A stretch of 64,000 nt of DNA. It comes from Bufo bufo. Its lineage: Eukaryota > Chordata > Amphibia > Anura > Bufonidae. The notes under the pieces were generated by a model, which was not told the DNA's origin, did no database searches, and worked only from the letters and a program-made list of their open reading frames with translations. Made by a program: the position numbers and the translations under genes. Positions 32,813-45,100 of this stretch are shown here, piece by piece (positions within the stretch are counted from its first letter, which is position 1; each line of letters opens with the position of its first letter). Location of the stretch: assembly GCF_905171765.1 (NCBI RefSeq), contig NC_053397.1, positions 116,639,295 through 116,703,294 of the forward strand, read 5' to 3'.

Positions 32813-33490
32813 TCTGCTGCCGAATTGTCACCATTTGGCAGAGGGATGACTTCTGGCTCTTCACCTTGTTGGATCCTCGCTACTGGTCCAAAATGGGGGC
32901 CTTTTTTTACATCCGCTGAGAGGGAGAACAAACTGAACTACTATAGAGACATCCTATGTAGTCAGTTGGCCGCTGCCTATCTGCGCCTTTGTCCATCCTC
33001 TTGCAGGTCTGACTGGGGGGCCCTCTGTGCTCACGTTCCACTGCCATGGCTGCTGAGGAGGGGTGGCAGGAGCAGTATTAGCTCCATCAGCAGCAGCCTG
33101 AGTCTAGAGTCCCTGATGAGCAACTTTCTTCACCCGCCTAGTGAAGAAACTACTCACCAGCAGCAGCATCTAGACCTGGAGCAGAACCTAAACCAGCAGG
33201 TGGTGGCATACTTGAGCAGCACCCTGCCACCCCACATTGAAGATCCACTGGACTACTGGGCAGCCAAACTGGATTTGTGGCTGCAACTGGCCAAGTTTGC
33301 CCTGGAAAAGCTGTCCTGCCTGGCCAGTAGTGTGGCATCAGAGCGGGTGTTTAGTGCAGCGGGGGCCATAGTTACCCCAAGAAGAACTCGCCTGTCCAAC
33401 CAAAATGTGGAGAGACTGACCTTTGTCAAGATGAATCAGGCATGGATCAGCCAGGATTTCCACCCACCAATTCCTGAAGCATCAGACTAG
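32813..33490 (+). pseudogene. hAT transposase C-terminal fragment
   Basis: It opens with the DPRYW region (LFTLLDPRYWSKMGAFF, other frame) and, after a frameshift in a T run near 32905, continues TSAERENKLNYYRDIL. The hAT C-terminal dimerisation domain follows (DYWAAKLDLWLQLAKFALEK, ASSVASERVFSAAGAIVTPR, LTFVKMN), with the conserved Glu in SERVFS. The BED finger and the first two catalytic Asp are missing. Confidence 0.85.
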
Positions 33491-33644
33491 ATTATCCATG
33501 GTGCCACACTAACACTGGTTTCTTTTGGCTACCTGCCTCAGCTACTATTCTGATGCTGCCACCTGCCTGATGCCACACATCTGATACCAAGTGTTCCTTC
33601 TTTCACCCACCATCTTCAGCTGCTACTGGTATTGCCAATCACCT

Positions 33645-33795
33645 CCTCACTATGTCACCTTGCCACTCTGTGGCCTCCTGATGCTGCTGCCACCTCCACA
33701 CTATGTCACCTTGCCCCTCTGTGGTCTCCTCATTCTGCTGCCACCTCCACACTATGTCACCTTGCCACTCTGTGGCCTCCTCCCCGACACAAACT
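33645..33795 (+). repeat. 51-bp minisatellite, three units
   Basis: CTATGTCACCTTGCC..CTCTGTGG recurs at about 33650, 33701 and 33752, a 51-bp period, in the hAT 3' UTR. Confidence 0.8.
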
Positions 33796-36329
33796 TCCTG
33801 CTGACACCCTCTCCACTCTGTCGGGGGGCTCTACTTGTATAAGCGTTTAATAGAACAGGTTCTGTAGGCATCTATGTGGAATCAGCTGACGACGGTGTAA
33901 AAGGAATGCGCTTCTTCTTGGCAATAACATCGACCTATAAGGCTGAGTTCATACTTGAGTTATTTGGTCAGTTTTGGCCCCGTGACTGCCCAAATAAGGG
34001 AAGTGTGCAGTGATTCTAAGAGCGGCACCTGTCATCTGCATGTCATACTGACTCACAGTATAATTTCAGTACCACAGCAGACTCCATTTGTGTGTTACTG
34101 CAAGGCACAGTGTTCTACACTACTATAAAGGCTCTCTGTAGCCAGAAAATAGCAGTTTTTAACGCGATGCGCCGCAAATAAATTCGGATTGAACCAAATA
34201 TTTTTTTTTTAATTGCCGTACCAGCGAATCAATTTTTTTACAAATTCACTAATCTCTACTTGTGACCTAAATCCCTAAAATCATTTTTAACCCCTTAAGG
34301 ACCGGGCTCATTTTTACCTTAAGGACCAGGCCTTTTTTTTTTTTTATCTGACAAATGTCACTTTATGTGTGAATAACTTTAAAACGCTTTTACTTATCCA
34401 AGCCATTCTGAGATTGTTTTTTCGTCACATGTTGTACTTTAAGAGACTGGTAAAATATCTTTTTTATTTATAAAAAAATACCACATTTACCCCAAATTTC
34501 AATTTCTCTACTTCTATAATACATAGTAATACCTCCAAAAATTGTTATTAATTTACATTCCCCATATGTCTACTTCATGTTTGGATCATTTTGGGAATGC
34601 CATTTTATTTTTTGGGGACGTTACAAGGCTTAGCAAATCTTGAAATTTTTCTGAAATTTTCCAAAACCCACTTTTTAAGGACATACTTTTAATAGAAACC
34701 TCCCAAAAATAAGCCCATTTTGGAAACTACACTCTCAAGGCATTCAAAACTGATTTTACAAACTTTTTTAACCCTTTAGGTGTTCCACAAGAGTTATTGG
34801 CAAATGGAGATGAAATTTCAGAATTCCCATTTTTCTGCAAATTTTCAATTTTAATCAATTTTTTCCAGTAACAAATCAAGGTTTAACAGCCAAACAAAAC
34901 TCAATATTTATTGCCCTGATTCTGTAGTTTATAGAAACACCCCATATGTGGTCGTAAACTACTCTATGTGCACATGGCAGGGCGCAGAAGGAAAGGAACA
35001 CCGTATGGTTTCTGGAAGGCAGATTTTGCTGGACTGGTTTATTTACACCATGTCCCATTTGAAGCCCCCCTGATGCACCCCTAGAGTAGAAACTCCACAA
35101 AAGTGACCCCATTTTGGAAACTACACCCCTCAAGGTATTCAAAACTGGTTTTACAAACGTTGTTAACCCTTTAGGTGTTCCGCAAGAATTATTGGCAAAT
35201 GGAGATGAAGTTTCAGAATTAAAATTTTTTGTCAAATCTTCAATTTTAATCAATTTTTTCCAGTAACAAAGCAAGGGTTAACAGCCAAACAAAACTCAAT
35301 ATTTATTGCCCCAATTCTGTAGTTTATAGAAACACCCCATATGTAATCGTAAACTACTGTATGGGCACACGGCAGGGCGCAGAAGGAAAGGAATACCATA
35401 TGGTTTCTGGAAGGCAGATTTTGCTGGACTGGTTTATTTACACCATGTCCCATTTGAAGCCCCCCTGATGCACCCCTAGAGTAAAAACTCCAAAAAAGTG
35501 ACCCCATTTTGGAAACTATTGGATAAAGGTGGAAGTTTAGTTGGGAATATTTTTAGGGTACATATGATAATTGGTTGCTCTATATTACATTTTTGTGAGG
35601 CAAGGTTACAAATAATTTTAATTCTGAGATTTAATCTCCATTTGTTAACTCTTGTGTAACACCTAAAGGGTTAAAAAAAAAAGTTTGTAAAATCAGTTTT
35701 AAATGCCTTGAGGGGTGTAGTTTCTTATATGGGGTAACTTTTATGGAGTTTCTACTGTAGGGCTGCATCAGGGGGGCTTCAAATGGGACATGGTGTAAAA
35801 AAAAACAGTCCAGCAAAATTTGCCTTCCAAAAACCATATGGCGCTACTTTACTTCTGCGCCCTGCTGTTTGGCCATACAGCATTTTACGACCACATATGG
35901 GGTGTTTCTGAAAACTACAGAATCAGGGCAATAAATATTGAGTTTTGTTTGACTGTTAACCCTTGCTTTGTTAACGGCAAAAAATGATTAAAATTGGAAA
36001 TATGGCAAAAAATAGCTGTTAATTTTATTTTTTGGACTGTTCATTTGAGGGTTAGGTCATGTGTTATTTTTATAGAGCAGATTCGTATGGACGTGGCAAT
36101 ACCTAATATGTCTACTTTTTTAAATGTATTTAGGTTTTACACTAGAATATCCTTTTTTAAACCCCCAAAAAATATTTTTGTGTCTCCATAGAGATTTCCA
36201 TTTTTATTTTTAGCCTATTGTTTTAAGTAGGGGTTAATTTTTTTGCGGTATGAGAGGACGGTTTTATTGGCACTATTTTGGGGTGCATATGACTTTTTGA
36301 GTGCTTGCTATTAAATTTTTTGTGATGTA

Positions 36330-36440
36330 AGGTGACAAAAAAAGCCATTTTCTTGTCACCTTACATCACAAAAAGTGTAATAGCAAGCAATCGAAAAGTC
36401 ATATGCACCTCAAAATAGTGCCAATAAAACCGTCCTCTCA
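36330..36440. repeat. Hairpin in piggyBac 2
   Basis: TTGTGATGTAAGGTGACAAAA at 36319 is answered by its reverse complement at 36354, with a 20-bp loop region; the outer sequence (AAAAGTCATATGCACC and, left, GGTGCATATGACTTTT) extends the arms. Confidence 0.7.
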
Positions 36441-36589
36441 TCCCACAAAAAATGAGCCCCTACTTAAGACAATCGGCTAAAAATAAAAAATAAACTGACT
36501 CTCAGACTATGGAGATAAAATTTTATTTATTTTTTGGGCGATTTTCTCTGGCCAAATGGAATTAAAATTGGGGAAGGGGATTATAAATT

Positions 36590-38344
36590 TAGAACTCCAT
36601 AGAAGTGCGGTACTCCCTAAAGCAACAGTCAATGCAGAGGCCCAGATGATCGGGGCACATGTCACGCTAAGTGGTGGTGTCCTTCTGTTTACCCTTCCTG
36701 TGACACACTCTGCACTTTTTTTTGGGACCGTCTCTTCTTTCCAGTATGGGTGACCACACCTGGAAGGTTGTGGCCAGGGACGATCTGGGCGCCTCCAGTT
36801 CCAAAGGTACTCCGGCCTGCTCTTTCCCGGTCAGAAAAGATCAGGGCCTGGAGGACTGCCCCATAGAACTGCAGGAAATTCCCTGTGTTGCCAGCGCTCC
36901 GGGACAGCACAAAAAAGTTGTAAAAGGCAACCTGTACCAAGTAAACTGCAACTTTTTTGTACCATGCCCAGGTTTTGCGCATGGCATTATATGGCTTGAA
37001 GACTTGATCAGAGAGATCAACTCCTCTCATATACCGATTGTAGTCGACGATACAATCGGGCCTGAGGACCGTTGCCGCGGTACCTCGCACAGGGACAGGG
37101 GTGATGCCGTTACCGTGAATTGTGGACAGTACAAGGACATCACTCTTGTCCTTATATCTGACCAGCAACAGATTTCCACTGGTAAGGGCATGGGTCTCAC
37201 CCCTGGGGATAGGTACCAGGAGGGGGTGGGTAGGGAGGCCGCGTTGATTTTTCTGCACTGTACCACAAGCGGACATGGATCTGGCGGCGAGGGACTGGAA
37301 CAAGGGGATACTAGTATAAAAGTTATCTACGTACAGGTGGTAACCCTTATCTAGCAGTGGGTGCATAAGATCCCACACAAGTTTCCCCCTAACCCCCAGA
37401 GTGGGGGGACATTCTGGGGGTTAAATACAGGAATCTCATCCCTCGTACACACGAAACTTGTAAGTGTACCCTGAGGTACTCTCACAAAGTTTGTACAGCT
37501 TCACGCCATACCTCGCCCGCTTAGAGGGAACAGACTGGCGGAAAACGAGTCTCTCCTTGAAAGCAATGAGAGACTCATCAACAACGACCTCCCTTCCAGG
37601 TACATAGGCCTCCAAAAATTTTACACCGAAGTGATCGATGACCGGCCTGATTTTGTACAGGCGGTCATAGGCAGGATCACCTTTGGGGGGACATGCTGCA
37701 TTATCTGCATAATGCAGGCATTTCCGGATGGCCTCAAAACGGGAACGTGTCATGGCCATACAGTAGAGTGGGGTCCAGTACTGCCTGACACGTTTTATTT
37801 TTACTAGGCCATTGTGCAGCACGAGGACCCAAAACATCCTCATCTCAGCTGTACTGACCAGAGACCAGCCACCGAACCTAGCCAAAAAGGAGCCCGGGTG
37901 TTAAGCAATGAACTGTTGGGCGGTCACTGAAAAAATGGGTGGTCACTGAAAAAATAAAATAAAATAGTCATATTCAGTGAAGCCCACTGTGGGAATCTGG
38001 ATTCCTGATTGGCAAATCAGGAATCAAGGGCTCAAAATCCTCTGGGGTACACCATGCAAGTTCACCGGTAGGGGGCTCAGGTGGACTTATCTGGTGGGCC
38101 GGAAAACTAGTACGAGCCCCAGAGCTGCTCGTACTAGTGTGGGCCACAGGGTCCCTGGCATAGGGGTCCCCTTGCTCCGCCTGGCGCGTCTCCGCTGCCT
38201 TGAGGGCTCATCATCATCACTAGATGATGAGGAGGACGCGGATGACAAGAGGAAAGTGGGGTCATCCTCATCCTCACTGGGGCTCTCGGAGTTAGAGGCA
38301 AGCAGGGCGTATGCCTCCTCGGCCGAGAACGTCTGGCGGACCAT
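36590..38344 (-). pseudogene. piggyBac transposase, decayed
   Basis: Three open pieces: N-terminal MVRQTFSAEEAYALLASNSE..SSSSDDDEPS (38087-38344), middle with VVVDESLIAFK (37436-37885) and C-terminal half with YVDNFYTSIPLF and YMRGVDLSDQV (36689-37378). The three catalytic Asp are retained, but a short deletion (in the WSGDVLYQ region of element 1), frame breaks near 37400 and 37900-38090 and a stop after KKVQSVSQEG destroy it. It belongs to the same family as 7053-8991. Confidence 0.85.
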
Positions 38345-39348
38345 AGGGGAGTGTGTGTGTGCGCGTGTGTTTTCGTGTGTGGAAAACTTTATTTAGTGTG
38401 CATGTTTGTGGGGGCACGGGTGTTCGCGTACTTACACTAAAACAAAAAAATGTTTAAAAAAAAAGATTCGCTGATCAGCGGTCCGAAGCTAATCAACGGT
38501 GGGGTGGGCGATGCTCTAACAGTGGCCGGACGCTAAGAGTGTCGGCCACAGTCAGCACATGCACACACACAAAAAAAAAGTGCTTGCGCCCCAAAAATGT
38601 GTGTGGAGGGGGTGGGGTGGCGGGGTGGCAAGCTGCAGCACCCCTGGGGGCCTGGGGGGGGGGGTCTAGGGTCACAAAGCTGAGTGTGTTGTGGACCCAA
38701 GACACCCTATCAGGGTGATGCAAAAATAAAACTTTTTTTTTTTTTCCTAAACTTTCCCTGAGTATCCCTGCCTAATCTAAGCTCTCCTTAACCTGTCCCT
38801 AGGTACCTTTTTAGTGCCAGATGGCACTATGGTGGGTCAGTGGGGGTGCTGAAGGTTCTGGGCTCAGGAGCTGGACGGGCTGCTCCCTCTCTCACTCCAG
38901 GATGCAGAATGGAGGAGGAGAGCAGAGCTGGGGGAAGTCAACCCCCCCACCCGCCCGCACAGCCAATAGGTAGCGGTCCTGAGAGGTGATGTCACCATCA
39001 CCTCTCAGGATCTAAGGATGGTGATTGGTGGTGTATTATCACACCACCGGTCACCATCCTATTCCGGGTTATCGGGTTAGCAGAGACCCGAATAACCCAG
39101 AAACGCAGCAAACAGCAGGTCTGAATTGACCTGCGGTTTGCTGCGATCGCCAATACAGGGGGATCACAGGACCCCCCTTGGCATTGACACAGAGTGCCTG
39201 CTGAATGATTTCAGCAGGCACTCTGTTCCGATCACCGCCCGCCGCGTGGCGGTGATCGGAAATACACAGGGCATACCTGTATGCCCTGTGTCCTTAAGTA
39301 CCGGGACAACAGGGCGTTCAGGTATGCCCTGTGTCCCCAAGAGGTTAA

Positions 39349-39910
39349 GGATGCTGCACATACAGTACCTCTAACTCTATTATTTGTTCCAATGTGGACC
39401 ATGACAGTAATCCATCAACCTGATCCACAATCTGTCGAACTCGAGCTTTAGGAAGACAAGATACCTTTTAATTAAATCTTTATGACACTTAAATCCAATT
39501 TGCATAATAATTTGGAATGCAGTGTAGTTGCTTAGAGGTTACCTTGGGCTCCTTTGTGACCTCACAGACTAGTACATGCCTTGTTCTTGGTGTGATCTTT
39601 GTTGGTTGACCACTCCTGGGGAGGGTAATAATGGTCTTGAATTTCCTCCATTTCTACACAATCTGACTGTAGATTGGTGGAGTCCAAGCTTTTCAGAGAT
39701 GGTTCTGTAATCTATTCCAATCTGATAAGAATCAATAACTTTCTCTTCTTTTGAGATCCTCAGAAATCTCCTTTATTCATGCCATGATAAACTTCCACAA
39801 ATTGTGAAGATCAGACTTTGATAGATCCTTGTTATTTAAATAAAACAGGTCAACCACTCACGCCTGATTGTCAGCCATTGATTAAAGACAACAGATCCAA
39901 ATTTCACTTT
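39349..39910 (-). pseudogene. Tc1 transposase N-terminal remnant
   Basis: Minus strand from about 39785: translated with frame corrections it reads like MA.TKEISEDLK..VIDSYQ.GI.YRTISEKLGLHQSTVR, the N-terminal helix-turn-helix of the same Tc1 family as remnant A, then TIITLPRSG and KEPKVTSKQL. It degrades toward 39400. Stops and frameshifts throughout. Confidence 0.6.
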
Positions 39911-40753
39911 TAAGGGGTGGCCGGGCAATGGCGCTGTGAAAACAAGTCTTCCTAGAGCTCCTGCCACGAGGCTTCTACTTTTGCTTGCAGAGGCCTACCT
40001 GCATATAGATACCATCTCAAACGGTGAGAAGGAGAAGGGGAAACATCCCAGGAACAAAAAGGGAGTATGTGACTCCCCCAGCAAGGGGATCTATGGTGCT
40101 TTCTCAGTTTACAGGAGAAACAGGGAAGCAACAATAATCCCGTTTCCTGGTTCCCAATTCCTGGGCAGACCACAGTACTTTTTCTGCTTCATGTAATGGC
40201 GCCCATCACCATGCTTCCTCTACTCCACCACAGCAGCGCAGGATTACTGGATTATCTCTGCCACCAATAACTTTGATTGGCAAGCCTACCTCAGACTTTT
40301 ACCCAAGAGACAAGAGATGGAAAATTATGTAGAGAGTATGGCTCTCTCCTACAAATGGGAATTAAGCTTACTTAACTTGACTTAAGTCTCCTCTCTGAAC
40401 TATATGGTTGATGTGGTGATGAGCGATCAAGAAGATAGGTCTCATAAAGTAGAAGTTGCAACCTCACAACAAGCATCTAATGAGCAACACATCAAGCAGA
40501 TGATGCTGAGAACAGGATTCGCAGGCTCCCGGAAACCGTCAAACCCGTAGATCTTCTGCTCACCTTATACAAACTGTTTAGCAACATCTTGGACATCTTG
40601 GAGAGGCCGGTCAACAACCATCTGGAGAATTAAAAAGTACATCGAGCACTACGCCCTATGAATCCTGACCCTACCAAGCCAGGGAATGTTATTTGCTGTA
40701 TGCTCTATTACTCAGTGAGGGAAGAAATAATGTTGAAGACTAGGACTGTTCAA
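39911..40753 (+). pseudogene. L1/Tx1-like LINE ORF1 remnant, left part
   Basis: Frame-corrected translation of 40500-40753 gives NRIRRLPETV..DLLLTLYKLFSNIL, HRALRP.NPDPTKPGNVICC and YYSVREEIMLKTRTVQYW, the RNA-binding domain style of L1/Tx1 ORF1 proteins. Upstream sequence (GGCCGGGCAATGGCGCTGTG) resembles an L1-type 5' region. It is split by the hAT element at 40754 and resumes at 46172. Confidence 0.55.
40746..40753 (+). repeat. Left 8-bp target duplication of the hAT element
   Basis: CTGTTCAA, repeated exactly at 46164-46171. Confidence 0.85.
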
Positions 40754-40859
40754 TAGGGATGAGCGAACCCGAACTATATAGGGGTGTCCGTGACATTTTT
40801 GTAAAAGTCTGGGTTCGGGTTCGGTGTTCGGCGCTTTCTTGGCGCTTTTTGAAAGGCTG

Positions 40860-40980
40860 CAAAGCAGCCAATCAACAAGCGTCATACTACTTGCCCCAAG
40901 AGGCCATCACAGCCATGCCTACTATTGGCATGGCTGTGATTGGCCAGTGCAGCATGTGACCCAGCCTCTATATAAGCTTG
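40860..40980 (+). promoter_or_regulatory. Putative hAT promoter
   Basis: AGCCAATCA (40866), inverted CCAAT (ATTGGC at 40924 and 40939) and a TATATAAG box (about 40969) in proper order, followed by a GTGTAGGGAGAGGTTGCAGC region. The same arrangement occurs at 61845-61955. It is a prediction from motifs only. Confidence 0.4.
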
Positions 40981-41272
40981 GGTCACGTAGCGCTGCACGT
41001 CACTTTGCTGTTACAAGTGTAGGGAGAGGTTGCAGCTGAGACGTAAGGGCGAGATTAGGCAGTGATTAACTCCTCCAAAACACCTAAGACAGTGATCGAT
41101 CTACAGCTGTGGATCATTGAACTGCTGCTATTCAATTGCTCACTGTTTTTAGGCTGCCCAGAGCGTTTTTCAGTCACTTTTTTCTGGGGTGATCGGCGGC
41201 CATTTTGTGGCTTGTGGAGCGCCAGCACAAGCTGCCACCAAGTCCATTTAACCATCAATAGTGTGGTTATTT

Positions 41273-42060
41273 AAATCTATCCCTAAAAGGGTATATTAGA
41301 TTCAAAATGCTGATAGGGTCATTCTCAATAACTTCACACACACGCTACTGTGCATATCCAAGTCTAATTCTGTCCGTAAACGTATACCTGTCACCCAGCG
41401 CCTAAATAATAGGCCTCAAATTTATATTCAGCTAAATCTCTGGCTATTGCTGTAGCTGGTTAAGTTATGTTGTGTCCGTCAAAGCACAGTTTTTGTTCTG
41501 GTTTGAAATACAATTCCCAACCTAGCAATTTCTTAAAATAGTGGTTTCTGCTGTATCAGGCCTACTATAAATCTATCCCTAAAAGGGTATATTAGATTCA
41601 AGGTGCTATTAGGGTCATTCTCAATAACTTCACACACACGCTACTGTGCATATCCAAGTCTAATTCAGTCCGTAAACGTATACCTGTCACCCAGCGCCTA
41701 AATAATAGGCCTCAAATTTATATTCAGCTAAATCTCTGGCTATTGCTGTAGCTCGTTAAGTTATATTGTGTCCGTCAAAGCACAGTTTTTGTTCTGGTTT
41801 GAAATACAATTCTCAACCTAGCAATTTCTTAAATTTGTGGTTTCTGCTGTATCAGGCCTACTTTAAATCTATCCCTAAAAGGGTATATTAGATTCAAGGT
41901 GCTGATAGGGTCATTCTCAATAACTTCACACACACGCTACTGTGCATATCCAAGTCTAATTCTGTCTGTAAACGTATACCTGTCACCCAGCGCCTAAATA
42001 TTAGGCCTCAAATTTATATTCAGCAAAATCTGTCATTACTGCTGTGCCTGTATTAGTGTA
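41273..42060 (+). repeat. 296-bp tandem repeats in the hAT 5' region
   Basis: AAATCTATCCCTAAAAGGGT occurs at 41273, 41569 and 41865, a 296-bp period, with about 2.6 nearly identical units. Reverse copies lie at 1864-2400. Confidence 0.85.
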
Positions 42061-42177
42061 ATACGGTACCTAAATAGATAGCCAGATAGTGTTAGGTGTC
42101 TGTAAAAAAAAAGGCCTGAATTTGAATTTAATACATTGGGCCAAATAATATTTTTCTTATTGTGGTGAACGGTAACA

Positions 42178-45100
42178 ATGAGGAAAACATCTAGTAAGGG
42201 ACGCGGACGCGGACATGGTCGTAGTGGTGTTAGTGGACCCTCTGGTGCTGGGAGAGGACGTGGCCGTTCTGCCACAGCCACACGTCCTAGTGAACCAACT
42301 ACCTCGGGTCCCAGTAGCCAGCAGAATTTACAGCGATATTTGGTGGGGCCCAATGCCGTTCTAAGGATGGTAAGGCCTGAGCAGGAACAGGCATTAGTCC
42401 ATTGGGTGGCTGACAGTGGATCCAGCACGTTCACATTATCTTTCACCCAGTCTTCTGCAGAAAGCGCACAGATGGCGCATGAAAACCAAGCCCATCAGTC
42501 TGTCACATCACCCCCATGCATATCAGGGAAACTGTCTGAGCCTCAAGTTATGCAGCAGTCTCTTATGCTGTTTGAAGACTCTGCTGGCAGGGTTTCCCAA
42601 GGGCATCCACCTAGCCCTTCCCCAGGGGTGGAAGAGATAGAACGCACAACCACTTATGTTTCCTGATGATGAGGACATGGGAATACCACCTCAGCACGTC
42701 TCTGATGATGACGAAACACAGGTGCCAACTGCTGCGTCTTTCTGCAGTGTGCAGACTGAACAGGAGGTCAGGGATCAAGACTGGGTGGAAGACGATGCAG
42801 GGGACGATGGAGTCCTAGACCCCACATGGAATGAAGGTCGTGCCACTGACTTTCAGAGTTCGGAGGAAGAGGCAGTGGTGAGACCGAGCCAACAGCGTAG
42901 CAAAAGAGGGAGCAGTGGGCAAAATCAAAACACCCGCCGCCAAGAGACTCCGCCTGCTACTGACCGCCGCCATCTGGGACCGAGCACCCCAAAGGCAGCT
43001 TCAAGGAGTTCCCTGGCATAGCGCTTCTTCAAACAATGTGCTGACGACAAGACCTGAGTGGTTTGCACGCTGTGCCATCAGAGCCTGAAGCGAGGCATTA
43101 ACGTTCTGAACCTTAGCACAACCTGCATGACCAGGCACCTGCATGCAAAGCATGAACTGCAGTGGAGTAAACACCTTAAAAACAAAGAAGTCACTCAGGC
43201 TCCCCCTGCTACCTCTTCTGCTGCTGCCGCCTCGACCTCTTCCGCTGCTGCCGCCTCGGCCTCTTCCTCCGCCTCTGGAGGAACGTTGGCACCTGCCGCC
43301 CAGCAAACATGTGATGTATCACCAACACCACCACCTGCGTCACCAAGCATCTCAACCATGTCACACGGCAGCGTTCAGCTCTCCATCTCACAAACATTTG
43401 AGAGAAAGCGTAAATTCCTACCTAGCCACCCTCGATCCCTGGCCCTGAATGCCAGCATTTCTAAACTACTTGCCTCTGAAATGCTGTCATTTAGGCTGGT
43501 GGACACAGACAGCTTCAAACAGCTCATGTCGCTTGCTGTCCCACAGTATGTTGTTCCCAGCCGGCACTACTTCTCCAAGAGAGTCGTGCCTTCCCTGCAC
43601 AACCAAGTATCCGATAAAATCAAGTGTGCACTGCGCAACGCCACCTGTGGCAAGGTCCACCTAACCACAGATACAAGGACCAGTAAGCACGGCCAGGGAC
43701 GCTATATCTTTCTAACTGCACACTGGGTAAATGTAGTGGCGGCTGGGCCCCAGGCGGCGAGCTGTTTGGCGCACGTCCTTCCGCCGCCAAGGATTGCAGG
43801 GCAACATTCTTTGCCTCCTGTCTCCTCCTCCTCCTACTCAGCTTCCTCCTCCTCTTCTTCCACCTGCTCATCCAGTCAGCCACACACCTTCACCACCAAC
43901 TTCAGCACAGCCCGGGGTAAACGTCAGCAGGCCATTCTGAAACTCATATGTTTGGGGGACAGGCCCCACACCGCACAGGAGTTGTGGGAGGGTATAGAAC
44001 AACAGACCGACGAGTGGTTGCTGCCGGTGAGCCTCAAGCCCGGCCTGGTGGTGTGCGATAATGGGCGAAATCTCGTTGCAGCTCTGGGACTAGCCGGTTT
44101 GACGCACATCCCTTGCCTGGCACATGTGCTGAATTTGGTGGTGCAGAAGTTCATTCACAACTACCCCGACATGTCAGAGCTGCTGCATAAAGTGCGGGCC
44201 GTCTGTTCGCGCTTCCGGCGTTCACATCCTTCCGCTGCTCGCCTGTCTGCGCTACAGCGTAACTTTGGCCTTCCCGCTCACCGCCTCATATGCGAAGTGC
44301 CCACCAGGTGGAACTCCACCTTGCACATGCTGGACAGACTGTGCGAGCAGCAGCAGGCCATAGTGGAGTTTCAGCTGCAGCACGCACGGGTCAGTCGCAC
44401 TGCGGAACAGCACCACTTCACCACCAATGACTGGGCCACCATGCGAGACCTGTGTGCCCTGTTGCGCTGTTTCGAGTACTCCACCAACATGGCCAGTGGC
44501 GATGACGCCGTTATCAGCGTTACAATACCACTTCTATGTCTCCTTGAGAAAACACTTAGGGCGATGATGGAAGAGGAGGTGGCCCAGGAGGAGGAGGAGG
44601 AGGAGGAGGAGGAGGAAGAGGGGTCATTTTTAGCACTTTCAGGCCAGTCTCTTCGAAGTGACTCAAAGGGAGATTTTTTGCAGCAGCAGAAGCCAGGTAC
44701 AAATGTGGCCAGACAGGGCCCACTACTGGAGGACGAGGAGGACGAGGATGAGGAGGAGGTGGAGGAGGATGAGGATGAAGCATGTTCACAGCGGGGTGGC
44801 AACCAACGCAGCTCGGGCCCATCACTGGTGCGTGGCTGGGGGGAAACGCAGGACGATGACGATACGCCTCCCACAGAGGACCGCTTGTCCTTACCTCTGG
44901 GCAGCCTGGCACACATGAGCGACTACATGCTGCAGTGCCTGCGCAACGACAGCAGAGTTGCCCACATTTTAACGTGTGCGGACTACTGGGTTGCCACCCT
45001 GCTGGATCCCCAGTACAAAGACAATGTGCCCACCTTACTTCCTACACTGGAGCATGATAGTAGGATGCGCGAGTACAAGCGCACGTTGGTAGACGCGCTA

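Larger units (their letters stand above)
32813..34258 (+). mobile_element. hAT 3' half
   Basis: Truncated hAT: transposase C-terminal part (32813-33490), a 51-bp minisatellite in the 3' UTR (33650-33790) and a 3' terminus ending AAATTCACTAATCTCTA at about 34258. A related coding fragment is at 1386-1690 (reverse). Confidence 0.7.
34287..39348 (-). mobile_element. piggyBac element 2, TTAA to TTAA
   Basis: Starts TTAACCCCTTAAGGACCGGG; the right end, read inverted, is TTAACCTCTTGGGGACAC. The 5.06-kb element has the same organisation as element 1: repeated blocks in 34287-36540 (for example two copies of a 370-bp segment around ACCCCATATGTGGTCGTAAA/AATCGTAAA at 34940 and 35330, and inverted at 35890), then a broken transposase. 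Confidence 0.8.

Noticed and set aside
33591..33842. Leu/Pro-rich repeat protein
   Set aside because: It is a translation of the 51-bp minisatellite in a hAT 3' UTR.
43001..44916. Pro/Ser-rich frames antisense to the hAT transposase
   Set aside because: They are complements of GAG-triplet and Ala/Ser-rich coding DNA.
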